Positions 22,197-33,608 of a stretch of 64,000 nt of DNA are shown in pieces (positions within the stretch are counted from its first letter, which is position 1; the number at the start of each line of letters is the position of its first letter). The position numbers and the translations under genes are program-made. Origin of the DNA: Fragum whitleyi (lineage: Eukaryota; Mollusca; Bivalvia; Cardiida; Cardiidae); contig OX411552.1 of NCBI GenBank assembly GCA_948146395.1, positions 11,447,957 through 11,511,956 on the forward strand. The letters are read 5' to 3'. The notes under the pieces are model-generated. The model searched no databases and was not told the DNA's origin. It worked only from the letters and a program-made list of their open reading frames with translations.

Positions 22197-23931
22197 AAGT
22201 GGACGAATTTGTATCTTCCTTCGCTCGTCAATAAAAAAGACAAGTCAACGTTGGTGTTGGTGCCTATGCTTATGTTGTAGCACAGTTTCGAAATATTTTT
22301 ACTACAGTTATTAAAATCCTCCAATACTTTTGTATCTATATGGTACCTATGAAAAAATGTATGTTTCTAGACTCGAACGTTGTCCATTTATAAAAAAAGT
22401 TAAGTATCAGTTTCCACAATGTTTTTCAGTACTGTCAAGTCTGGGGTGTTTTGGCTTGCCATATTTTGTTGGGCATTGTTTGTTGATGATTTTTCTACTA
22501 ATGGATCTGAAAACCAAGAGAGTCGTGGAATTGCAAACTCGATTTTACGTTTTGCCAGTTAGCAAACTTTATAAAAACCTAGTTGTGTTGTTAGAATTAC
22601 AAGAAGACAATGGGAAAATAATAAAAAAATGTGTTTTTTATGTTGGTCGCAATGTCTGTTGCTACCCCCCCCCCCCAACCCATCAGTGATAATAACCTGT
22701 ATACATGTATTTGCAAAAGAAGATGTATTCACATTTCGTGGATGTTTTGTCTGCCATCATACTTGTTTCTACATCAATACAAAATTTCTACACTGTACCT
22801 GGTTAATTGCTGCGATTAAATTACGTAGATTTACTGTACCGCGTATGTATCGTTACAAAAATTAAAATGGATAGACTTGTTTCAATTTGTCTATATACGA
22901 GTTTAATGTAGTGGATGCGCAATAGTTCGGAAGTCATAAACTTTAACAATGTTAACCAAGGTTTCCTTATTGTTTCATTAACATAGGTTAACATAGTGAA
23001 AGATCATGCGTTCCGCAATGTTTCAGAGCGATTACGGGTCCAATTCCCAAGAATAAATTACAAATAAAATGCATGTTTATACCAATCATGTAATTCACAA
23101 TTCACATTGTGTCCAGGATGGAGGAAAACGTCTTCTGAGAATTTTCACCTCGTTGAGATAGTTAATTATTTCTTTATAAAAACTTCACTATTATTGTGAT
23201 TAATTTCTGAGAAATAATTTCTAGAAAATTAGTTTTCAAGCTTTATATCACATCTGGGATTGAGGTTTTATTTCACTAGTGAACATTGGGACTGAGTAAG
23301 TCGAAATTGATTATCAGCTTTGCAAATTAATCGCTGATTTCGAAATGTGAAATTTACAATTCCGTCGATTTTGTTTGGTTATTTGTGTCCTTGCATAAAG
23401 GAGGGACGGACAGACGGACGGACGCGAGAAAGCAAGGAAGGAAGGAAAAGATTAAGTTTTTTCCCATTGTGGACAAAGCTTGACGGAAACTGAAGAAGAA
23501 AAATTAAGTGTTAAGAATATGCGTTAATTCTTTGAAGAATCTCATTGAGAACATCAAGAGGATACGTTTCTGTTTGTTTGTTTGTTTGTTTGTTTGTTTG
23601 TTTGTTTGTTTGTTTGTTTGTTTGTTTGATTGATTAAAGATTTGGGCCGATAGATTAAAATCTTGATTTAACTTTGTGGTAAAATTTATCTTCCTCAACT
23701 TTAGCTTAAACCGGTAGTCTTGGCGACTTTTTCACTAAAAATGGAGGGTTTGCACACTATGGATGATGTATGACGAGGCACGTGTGAGGTAGGTCATCAA
23801 TTGGAAAACCTTACGGCCAAGCCTAATTTCAACCTCTGATGTTCAGACTTTCTGCTGAAACCATTCGACGGCGCAAACGCTCCTTGTTTCAGCCAATGCC
23901 CTATAAGCTTTGTTTCCTAATTTAGCTATTG
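22197..23931. other. No recognisable gene; simple repeats only
   Basis: It contains a C run near 22665-22677, a GGAC-type tract at 23401-23425 and a (TTTG)n tract at 23571-23629. A chance 119-codon frame at 22330-22689 has no family resemblance. Confidence 0.45.
23571..23629 (+). repeat. (TTTG)n microsatellite
   Basis: About 15 perfect tetranucleotide units. Confidence 0.97.
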
Positions 23932-24428
23932 TACAATTAAAAACATCATGAAATCGACACTCATTCCGATCAATACCATTCTAAGTCGCTCAATCAGTGA
24001 TCCATTCATTAATTCCGAATATTCACTCAAATCGATCAAAACCGGTCCAAAATCTTAAGAAAACATTTCGAAAGCGGCAAAGACTACCAACTTTTAATTA
24101 AAACTGTTGAACTATTCTACGATTTTATTTCCTCGTTTGGATTTTTTAAAGTGGCTGATTGTCCCACGAAGACACACATAGAAATTACGTATATATTTTA
24201 TTAAAGTGAGTTAACAAGTATAGTTAATTTTGTTCATCTTGAACAAAATTATCTACATTGGTTAAACCCCCTTGAATTTCACTCAAAACATCATTTTGTT
24301 CATCTTGAACAAAATTATCTACATTGGTTAACCCCCCTTGAATTTCACTCAAAACACTCGCTCCTCTGACTCATTCCATTTCATTTCAAGATAATTCCAA
24401 AATCAATTTCACACGATGTGCTTAACTT
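23932..24428 (-). mobile_element. Family A subfamily 2 copy with duplicated palindrome arm
   Basis: Left ACAATTAAAAACATCATG, right ACACGATGTGCTTAAC. The segment ATTTTGTTCATCTTGAACAA through TTTCACTCAAAACA occurs twice in tandem (24226-24291 and 24292-24357). The CCCACGAAGACACACATAGA block defines subfamily 2. Confidence 0.75.
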
Positions 24429-24534
24429 CTAGAACCTTGTTTACAAGCTTATTCTTAATTCTTGAAACGTTTCGTCTTTAAAGTCTCTCTTGGTTCGTAA
24501 AGCTATCTATCTAAAACGCGCCTCCGATGAAGCA

Positions 24535-24655
24535 TTAGTTTTGTAACACTGTTTCCGGCTAAGAAAATACACCGATTTGTTACATATCAATCCGGCTGAT
24601 GAAAGTATTAGTTTTGTTACACTGTTTCCGGCTACACCGATTTTTTACATACCAA
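24535..24655 (+). repeat. Short tandem duplication
   Basis: TTAGTTTTGTAACACTGTTT then CCGGCTAAGAAAATACACCG recurs about 70 bp on as TTAGTTTTGTTACACTGTTT then CCGGCTACACCG. Confidence 0.75.
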
Positions 24656-25547
24656 TCAACCTGAGGTCTGTTGCAGTTTATAGAAAAAGCCGAGGGTGTA
24701 CCAAATGGTTGATCTTTATTTAGACTGACCGAGAGGTTTTTCGACTGTGATAATTTCGCCCATTCAACGATACAGACGAATGATTTCACACGCGTTTGGT
24801 CGTCATCTAGATGGGAGAAAGTTTACTGATTACGTCATCACCTTACCACACGCGATCAAGTTGCCATGGAATCGCGTGTTAGAAAATATATCCTCCAATC
24901 TTCCCATGTCATCCTATTTTCTCAGTATCGAAATAAAATGATATTTTTATTTTTCGTACAAGATTATTAAATCTGTGTTACATTTTGTGCACACAAAACT
25001 TTGTGAGGATTCAGTTTTGTTGACGTCATGTTGTTGTTGTTTTGTCATTGTCGCCGCCGTCGTCCTTCGCTCCATAAAATATAAATCGGCCTTAACAGAC
25101 AAAAACAACGATCTCTTTTTTAATAAAATCACTCTAATATGTTGTACCCATCAGTAGGCCTTACCTACAGAATCAAATATTCCTTTTCGGCTCAGTGGCA
25201 CTACAGTGGCCCACCAGGAGCCCCCAAAATACTGATGAGTTTGCTGTACGCTTGAATAAATTTAATTAATATTTTATATTCTGTTAAACTCATCAAAGTG
25301 ATCTGAGGTAATACGCTGGTGACAATCTAAATTTAAACAACCCCGATTATCTTATTTTGGTTTACCTGATGAATTTGTTTGAGTTTCTTAACGATTACTG
25401 TAATACTAGACAGAACATGAATAATCAAAATGACATTACAAAAGTGACATTGTCTGAAGTATTGTTGGAGTGAAAAGAAAGAAATTGATTTATTCTATGC
25501 AAAGATTTGACATTTATTTAATTGATAACATAAGTTACCATTTAGAT
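24656..25547. other. No recognisable feature
   Basis: Short frames only; no shared repeat found. Confidence 0.35.
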
Positions 25548-26262
25548 TTAAATCTTATTGATTGATCTAATAGAACTCCTAAAAATTGACTGACTTAGTA
25601 GCTTGAAGACATACGCCATTGCAAAATATATCAAATTATTCGAGTTATTCATTGATCTTTGGCTTAAACCGATCATGCTTCTTTCTGTTTTTCCAAGGTG
25701 TATGGATAGTTTGATATCAACCAACCCATTGCTAACGTTTTGTATACAACTATAACTATTATATATAGTACTAATAACGGTCCCAGGGAAGAACCTTGAG
25801 GCACGGAACATGTAATTATTGATGGAGATGACAGGGCGTGCCTGAAATCAGTGTATTGAACGAGGTCATTTAAATAGGATTTAAACTAGGTTACAATATC
25901 CGGTCTAAAAACCTAAAAATTCTAATTTACATAGTAAGATCATCAGTGTCGAAGACTTTCTGTTAGCCAAGCAAAGCCATGCCAGCGTATAAATCTTGAT
26001 CTAAATTGAATCTGAAATCAGTAAGAAGGGATAAGCAAGTATCCGTTCGAAATGACTTCTTGAAACCAGACCGGAATTCATATAACGACTTTTTTCATTG
26101 AGGTAGATTTCTACTTTTTAATACAATACCCTTTCCCATATCTTTGAAACAATATCAAGGATAGAAACTTGACTGTAGTTTGAAATAGCTGTCATGCCAT
26201 TCTTTCTATAAATATGTATGACTTGGGCAGCTGTAAGATCTTCTGGAGCAGAACCCTGAATA
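25548..26262 (-). pseudogene. LINE reverse transcriptase relic (Jockey/CR1-like)
   Basis: On the - strand, in shifting frames, I read APEDLTAAQVIHIYRKNG and SNYSQVSILDIVSKIWE, then SGFKKSFRTDTCLSLLTDF, FDTDDLTM (motif A remnant), and CSVPQGSSLGPLL (motif B), then SIHLGKTERSMIG. The order and spacing match an RT of the NYRPVSIL...GVPQGSxLGPLL type. Several frameshifts and stops and the absence of motif C mean it is dead. No tail or target duplication is visible. Confidence 0.75.
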
Positions 26263-26769
26263 AGAGACAATATCGCCTAGCCCTGCAATGTCCGATGGTG
26301 TACCCAGCAAAGCTCAATGACGATTGGTCAAATAACGCACATAGAGCTTTCACTTATCACCTCTTACATCGACTACTACCTTTATTTCTTACGCTGGTTA
26401 GATTCAAACAGGAATACGGCATCGTTGCCTAGCCCTCAATTGTTCAACGTCCTCATTCACTGAGCTACCAAGCCAAAACAAGAGAAGATTGTTCAAATGA
26501 CGGGCATAAGGCTTCTTGTTAGCTCACCTTGGAACAACGTGCTCAAGCTCAGCTTTTATGATCACCCTTTATCAATTTCGAAAAGAGCTCCAACCAAACT
26601 CAGTATGAAACATTTTCTTATACTAAGCTTCTTCAATTTTTTAAATATCTAGGTGAGCAAATGCGACCCATTCTTACCCTCTTGATTATTATCATTTTGG
26701 AGATGAAATTGGTCGTAATTAAAACCTATGCGTATACAGCAACATTACCTAGCCCTGACATTAGTTCTA
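26263..26769. other. No recognisable gene
   Basis: CCTAGCCCTG-like words (26275, 26428, 26748) echo the edge of family E. No ORF of note. Confidence 0.35.
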
Positions 26770-26932
26770 TGTTCAGGATGTCAAATCGGTGAGAAATGAT
26801 TGCAAATTATATCTTACCCTGCAAATTATATCTTACCCGCCTTGCAGGCAAATGCATGTGCAAAGCTGGGTATTATTTGCTAACAGTTTGCACCTCTTTT
26901 CCTTCCTTCAGGACTGCGAGGCTGATATCTAT
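26770..26932. repeat. Family E hairpin, degraded copy
   Basis: ATGTTCAGGATGTCAAATCGG at the left; CAAAGCTGGGTATTATTTGC, AACAGTTTGCACC and CTTCAGGACTGCGAGGCTG at the right. A 20-bp piece, TGCAAATTATATCTTACCC, is duplicated in tandem at 26801-26838. Confidence 0.6.
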
Positions 26933-27173
26933 ATATGCGCTATATGACCAACCTTTTTCCGGGGTTAAACCGGTAACGAAGAGGTGAACGCTTTTTTTAA
27001 GGTCTGTCATACTAGGGCAGGGATGCCAAGGCGCTCTTAGGGCGATCTGATAGTTTTCAGAGCACAATTTGAACACTGTCACATCGCTTTAATCGCGGCA
27101 GGTGCGCGATGAGATCGAAGTGGGAGCATCTTGCATCGGATAATATATAAACTGTTTGGGGGAAAGATGCCTT

Positions 27174-27446
27174 GGTGTTCATAGTGATGCCACGATCCTG
27201 GAACAATTCCGCTGCGCTTATACGGCAATAAATATATAATACGTACTTAGTGTTTTGTACGAAAAAAAACAATCTAATTTGGTTGTGGAAATTTGACAAT
27301 TGTCTCGGCAGAGCCTCGACAATGGTCAATTCTCCCAACCTCGTTAGATATATATTTTCATACAATACACTAAGTACGTATTTTATATTTGATGCCGTAG
27401 AAGCGCAGCGGAATCGTTCAAGAATCGTGGCATCACCATGAACGCC
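27174..27446. repeat. Family F palindrome with extended arms, about 273 bp
   Basis: Outer arms GGTGTTCATAGTGATGCCAC and GTGGCATCACCATGAACGCC pair, then TTCCGCTGCGC with GCGCAGCGGAA, then ATACGTACTTAGTG with CACTAAGTACGTAT. The centre is TGTCTCGGCAGAGCCTCGACA. The core (27236-27382) recurs at 57.7, 61.2 and 62.8 kb, but only this copy has the outer arms. Confidence 0.8.
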
Positions 27447-27904
27447 GAATCATATTTTTCGAAAAAAAAGTTGTTGTTTTTTTATCCGGAGATCCCATTG
27501 CGATCTGAATAATTCTTGACCACCGAGAAAGCGTGTTGCAGTCGCCGTTTAGTGTTACGGGGCCTTCATATACGTCTGATTAAAAAAGATATTGACAGTC
27601 CATAAGTGATCATGCCCTAATTGAAGTTAAATTAGATCTTTGAAAGGAGCCTTATTTATGGTATGATATAAATCACCAATTAATTCTTCACGTCGCTTTG
27701 AATTGGATGGTTTTTATTAGTTCATTAGCAGGCATATAGTTCCTTTTTGGTCATAATTAAAGGGTAAAAGCGGGCGATCATTTTTATATCATAATTATAG
27801 CACTCCTTTTACGTGTTGTTTCTGTTGATTCCCCTATTAAGAGGCGAATGTCGTCCTAACCAACTAAAAAACTTTCAAACATCACAAGGTGCTGGTTGAC
27901 AATG
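27447..27904. other. No recognisable feature
   Basis: Nothing supportable. Confidence 0.35.
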
Positions 27905-28354
27905 TACAGTTAACAACATCGTGAAATTGACAAGGTGAATGATATTGGAATTGTTTAGGAATGAAATTGAATAAGTGTGTGGAGAGAGTGAATTTAATGG
28001 GAGGTAAGCCTATATCGCAAATTTTGTTCGGGATGAACAAAATTAGCGATATTGATAACCTCCCTTTAATAAAAAAAAAATCCGCATTCAAGCTCTATAC
28101 ATAGCTTCCTTTTTTTCAAGAACCTATGAGGCGCTAACAATTTGAATTATGTCAGTGAAATCACAATTTTTTTATGTCAAAATTAATTTTGAAAGACGTT
28201 GTTGATTCTATATTTTTCAAATCGTTAGGTCGTGTTTAAATGGTTTTAGTGAGTGTTTTGAATGAATGATTGGAGCGCTTAGCGAGCGATTTAGCGAGCG
28301 ATTTAGAATAGTTTTGATCGAGGTGAATGTCAATTCACAATGAAACTAACTGTA
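27905..28354 (+). mobile_element. Family A MITE, full length
   Basis: TA CAGTTAACAACATCGTG at the left and AACTAACTG TA at the right. A 15-bp local duplication, GCGAGCGATTTA, lies at 28280-28306. Confidence 0.9.
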
Positions 28355-28863
28355 ATGATATTTTTATTGTTATACTATTTTTCAGAGTAAATACAGAATC
28401 ATCTACCATTGACTTGGTTTTGAAAATCATTGATTTGTCATTTAGCACGCACAAACAAAATAGCTTCCTTCTTATGCGAAAAAGAGACAACTAGCTGTTT
28501 GTTTGTTTTGTTTTGCTTTGTTTGTTTGTTTGTTGTATGTTTCTTCTTTCGAAATTATTTTGCATGTGCATTGAGTGACAAAATTTCTTGTATTCAGTTT
28601 TTCAGCTACATTGCAGCGTCTGGGTATCTAACAACGGACTCGTAAATTTGCTCTTTGAAATACGAAATTCGAAGAAACACATCTGTTAACTGAATAGATG
28701 TCAAATCAACTCTAGAGACCGGAATTTCTTTGCTCTAATCTGAAACCTATGTGTGTAGTGTTTCTTTTTATTCGTTAGTCTATTGGTATACAAAGATTCC
28801 TAGAAAATCTATTTATTAAGTATTTCTAATTCAGGTCGTAACAGTGTCTCTTAGGACAGCCCA
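28355..28863. other. No recognisable feature
   Basis: A short TTTG-rich stretch at 28496-28535; otherwise nothing. Confidence 0.35.
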
Positions 28864-29305
28864 TAGTAAGAAACATCGTTGAATTTTCGCTCATCTCGAT
28901 CAAGACCATTCTGAATCGCTCATTCGGTGCTTCATTTATTCATTCATTTAAAACACTCACTCACACAATTAAGAAACAATCCGAAATCGTTAAAAAAAAA
29001 CCCACATTGAAATCGTTCAAGACGATCTACATTTCATTTAATCGATTGAATTATTACACTATTTAATAGGCTTCTATGGATTTTGAAGCGTCTTACTGGT
29101 CCTCGAAGACATCAAACAAAACACAAGGTCTATTCAAATAGGGAGTATTGATGCTTTCGTTCAATTTGGGCGAAATTAGCGATATTGTATTACTTTTATT
29201 TAAATATCACTCAAAAGTCACTCATCGCACCCATTCAATTTCGTTCCAAGATGATTCTGGAAACATTCAACTTGTTTATTTCACGATGTTCATAACTTTC
29301 TCTGT
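28864..29305 (-). mobile_element. Family A subfamily 2 copy
   Basis: Left AGTAAGAAACATCGTTGA, right TTTCACGATGTTCATAAC. The GGATTTTGAAGCGTCTTACTG and CCTCGAAGACATCA blocks mark subfamily 2. The central palindrome is reduced to one arm, GGCGAAATTAGCGATATTG. Confidence 0.75.
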
Positions 29306-29696
29306 ATGACGTTTTTTTCCGTAAATATGATAGAAATAGATATAACTATACAGTGTTTGTGATTGAAAAAAAAATAACCTTGAAAATATTAGGCCAAGTT
29401 CAAGCGACATGCACTGCGTTAGATTTTAACCCTTTAATGTCTCTTTGTTAGAATATCAAAATTAAAGTTTGGCTTTCCATTTCTAGACCTTAATGAGCCT
29501 TTTTCCCATTTCTGGTTATTATGAATAAAAATAATGACGCCTTTCATACCTGTTTTAGTTCATTACAAGTAATTGCCAATATAAAATTCAAAACTCAGTT
29601 TTGAATAAAAAAACACAGATCCTTTCAATGAAAGAATAATTTGAAAGTCAGCGCACGACTATTGTAAGTGCGCATGCTATGAAATAATTTTATTAT

Positions 29697-30010
29697 AACG
29701 AGCGCATTTTAACTTGAACCTGACCTTTATGCAGAATAAATAATAAGGCTCATGAATACAATTCTGAAGATACTTCGGCACGTGACGATCAAACATGGAC
29801 ATTTCGTTATACTGTACAAATTACAAGTATGTTTGGACTTAGTTGTTTACTTGTATGAAGCAGACGATTCATTTTCGGAAGCTATTGTTCCTGCTTGTGT
29901 GAGACTGTGAGAGGAGATTTCATTTGATTTCGAGTCAAAAACACAAATTGCATTTAAAGAAATCTGAAAATTTGTATTTTTTGCTCGCTCTTATCTAAAG
30001 AATATTAAGG
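29697..30010 (+). repeat. Dispersed repeat, copy 1 of 2
   Basis: GAACCTGACCTTTATGCAGA, GAAGATACTTCGGCACGTGA and CGATCAAACATGGACATTTC are repeated with changes at 47238-47575 in the same orientation over about 310 bp. It contains the small palindrome GAAGATACTTC. Class unknown. Confidence 0.65.
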
Positions 30011-32148
30011 GTTCGCCGCAAATATAAATGGAGGCCATTTGTATTTTTGGCCAAAATTTGATATGCAAAATTAAGGCTTTTCTTTATGCAAAGTCAACTG
30101 AATATGTTATAAAATGTATTAAAAAGGGGAAATGAAGATGTTTTTGATAAAGATATTTGCAAAGAATGCTTTTATAGCTGAAAACAGAGTTCCACATTGC
30201 ACTTTCGCATTTGCATCCATTTGAAAAATGTACCGATGCATTTGGGACAAAAACTTGCAGACGTCAACTGGAATATCCAGAGTACAATCAACGAGGCTTA
30301 CTTATGGCTAAAATGCATGTGGAAAGATATTTCAGCGTTGAAAGACACGTGTTTATTTTCAAGGAAACATGGCAGCCTTTTTTTTACAACAACAAAACGT
30401 GTAAACAAAGATGTTTTAAGGAATTGCAACGATCGTATTCCTTGAAAGCCAAAAGTGACCGTCGATTATCACTCTTGGGCATTTCTACTTTAAAAATGAG
30501 ACTTAATTTACCTTGATTTCTACTTAGAAATCCTTGCTATTGTTCTGTTTTTCTCAACTGTCAAATAAAAAAACTGCCGTGGGAAATTTGTTATGAACCG
30601 CTTCACCGGAAAAGCGATAAAAATATCACTCCTCTGAAAAAAATAGAGTGGGACCTTTCATACTTATTTGAGAGCAAGTTTAAACGGCCTGAAGTCAAAA
30701 CGGCCAAAGTCAAAACGATCCCAAATTCGCTAAAACCAGTCAATACCAAGTCTAAACTTTTACTCATTTGATCAAAAAAGCAAAAATTATTTTTTTTTAT
30801 GTCATATAAGAATATATGAGCTTCAGCCTTTGAGTAATTTCAATTGAACAAAGGAGATACCATCACAAGCTCTATTGTGAAATATTGCCCTACTATTAAC
30901 AAGGAATTGTGAAGAACATGTTGATAATAATGTGGTCATAATCATACTTTATACTTTTCAGCAATTCGTATAAAGAAAGACTGTGACGCCAATATTTATA
31001 TTGGTGAAATGAATCAAAGTCAAATTTACTACACTACACTTCTTTAATAAACGTTTAACTAAAATTTGTCTGTCTTCTTATCTTCCAAAGAAGTCTCTCC
31101 CCGCTCATCGCTCTGAGGGCGCCTTTATATACCTCTTGTATGTATACATTCCTAACAGAACAAGTTACCTGATCTACCCACACATTGGCATGCTGCCCAG
31201 CGGCTCAATCTGTTGTAAATAGTTTATGACCGAATAATCAGACCACATTCAAAGACAGGTATGGTTGAGTCATTCAAAAAGGAGGCTCACAGAGATTGGT
31301 TGTTTTACATATCTAATTGGTATATTCTCTACAACGCCAGAAATTTATTTAGAGAGTACAGGTTTAAAAGTGTGAGGCAATTCAAAAACGTTAATTTGTA
31401 CTTTTTCAAAATGGAAAAAAAGTAACACTTAATTTCGTTAATGTTTCCTATTTTCTTCTGTATAATCGAAGGACACTTAATACAACTCCCTGGAGGACAC
31501 CTTTTCCGTATGATAATATATGCACTCTAAATATATACTCTGTACTCTTTTTATAAAACACTTTATTAACAACAGGTTTATATAAACTCTGTACTCTTTT
31601 TATAAAACACTTTATTAACAACAGGTTTTTTTTAGGATTAAATTGACTGTTATCAAATGTCATCTTATTATCCGGTATTTCAAGCGTTTAAGCCTGTTGT
31701 CTTGATTATAAATTATAAATTATAAATGATGTTTGAAAATGCAGTAATATATTATCTTTTATCAAAACCGTTTTCCGCTTGACAAACGAAGAGCTAAGTT
31801 TTTGGGATTAGAAACTATGCGTTTTATCAATTTTGAGAGGGAAATAGAGAGAGAAAGAAGAATAGAGGAGAGAGAGAGAGAGAGTCAAGTTTCTTCAAAA
31901 TTACAATAATTACTAATCTGAATATCAAAAGTCAACCTTATTAAAAAGATTCTGAGTAGAAATTGTATATTCAAAATCTTTAGCATATGATGCTTTCTTT
32001 ATTAAGCTCCAATAAAAACCATGAAAGTCATAAATTCCGTTCTTTCCCTTTCTTCAGTTTAAACACGCTACGCTCGTACGTGAGATGACCAATCAAAGGC
32101 CTCAATACATTTTGACCAATGAAACGAGAGGAAGCAACGGACCAATGA
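30011..32148. other. No recognisable gene
   Basis: It contains a two-copy tandem duplication of about 48 bp (31533-31627, core CTGTACTCTTTTTATAAAAC) and a GA-rich tract (31847-31882). A 101-codon frame at 30211-30516 has no recognised domain. Confidence 0.4.
31533..31627 (+). repeat. 48-bp tandem duplication
   Basis: Two near-identical copies of ACTCTGTACTCTTTTTATAA through TTAACAACAGGTTT. Confidence 0.9.
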
Positions 32149-32398
32149 GATGTTGCAAGGCAGAATCTAACAACAAATGAAAAAAAAGTAGTTACGATTT
32201 TGTAATTTTTGCTTACGATTTATTTTTTCGTAATATGTTCAGTAAAACGGGCCCCTATTGTCCTTCCAGATATTCTAGCCCGGCGTACCCTTGCATTATC
32301 ATCCTGAACGATGAAGTATCATCTGTAGCGGCGAGAAAACGGAAGAACATATGGAACTTGGACGTTATCACGATAATATTGGTCCGTCACGCTACCCT

Positions 32399-33357
32399 TT
32401 TAGTGATCATATTTTCAATGTTGCAGGTTACAAATTTGAAAGGAAAGACAGAAATAGATTTGGTGGTGGTATTGCTTCTTTTATCAGATGTGATATTCCT
32501 TCGCGCAGACGTAAAGATATTGAGATTAACAACTGTGAAAATCTAATTCATGAGGTAACTCTTTCAAATATGAAATGGATCTTTCTTTGTTTGTACAAAC
32601 CTCCAAATATGAAAGATGCAACATTTTCAGATCTTTTTACTATACTTATGGATAAATGTATAACAATTGCAGATCATTACATGGTCATAGGAGACCTGAA
32701 CTATGACTTAAACACACAACATGGGAACCCTTTGAGAGACCTCTCTGAGTTATTTGACCTTGAGAATCTCATAAAGGATTCAACATGTTTTGTAAAGAAT
32801 TGTAAGCCATCTTTACTTGATGTCATATTAACCAACTCCAAAAAACAAATGCATTAAAACATTAAATATCAGTACAGGAATAAGTGACTGTCACAATCTA
32901 GTATCTACAATGATTAACAATGAAGCTCTTAAGGATCAAAAACAAAAAAATCAAATACAGAAGCTATAAAACATTAAATCCAGTAAACATGAATATAGAT
33001 TTAGCAAAGCACAACTAATGCAGTCTGCTCTGTCATCTCAAGATTCAGAAATTGATAGTAGATACATGAACTTTGAAAATAAAATTTTAGATGTTTTTGA
33101 CAAGCATGCTCCGATCAAAGAGAGATATACCAAACAAAATCAACTTCCATACATGAATAGAAAACTGAGGAAGGCTATTTATAACAAGAAAATGCACTAC
33201 CATAAATATTTGTCAATGAAAACCTCTAGGAATTGGGAAAAATATAGGACTAGTCGAAATTTTGTCAACAGTCTGAAACGAAAATCAATGAATAATTACT
33301 TTCAAGAGAGATGTATTGGTGGCTGTATCAAACACTATCAAACCTTATTTATCTAAA
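32399..33357 (+). pseudogene. LINE endonuclease domain and linker, frameshifted
   Basis: The AP-like endonuclease part shows conserved YKPP, GDLNYDL and SLLDVILTN, but the amino half is missing through 5' truncation. Frame changes occur at an A-run near 32847, an A-run near 32941, a missing base near 33012 and an A-run near 33354. Three of the four are homopolymer length changes. Apart from these, the reading continues coherently into the RT frame. Confidence 0.8.
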
Positions 33358-33608
33358 AAAAATCCAACTCTGCATCATCAAATATAATTCTGTCAGAAAA
33401 TGATAAATTAATTACCGACACAAAAGAGGTTGCACATATTTTCAATAATTTCTATGTAAATGTAGCAGAAGAAATAGGTAAAGACTATGAGTTTGATCCC
33501 CATGACCATCCTAGCATACAGAGGAATTGTGAAAAGGATATCAGTGCTCCATCTACCTTTCAATTCAGATTAACTAACAGAATAGAAGTCTCAAAATTAA
33601 TTGATAAC

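Noticed and set aside
22330..22689. 119-codon frame on the + strand
   Set aside because: No recognisable domain, biased to F/L/V/K as expected of AT-rich DNA, and it ends in a C-run.
27057..27365. 102-codon frame on the - strand
   Set aside because: It lies inside the family F palindrome; the opposite arm gives a similar frame on the other strand.
30211..30516. 101-codon frame on +
   Set aside because: No homology I can recognise and no flanking splice or regulatory signals.
32235..32546. 103-codon frame overlapping the LINE start
   Set aside because: It spans the family D relic and the LINE insertion junction, so it is chimeric by chance.
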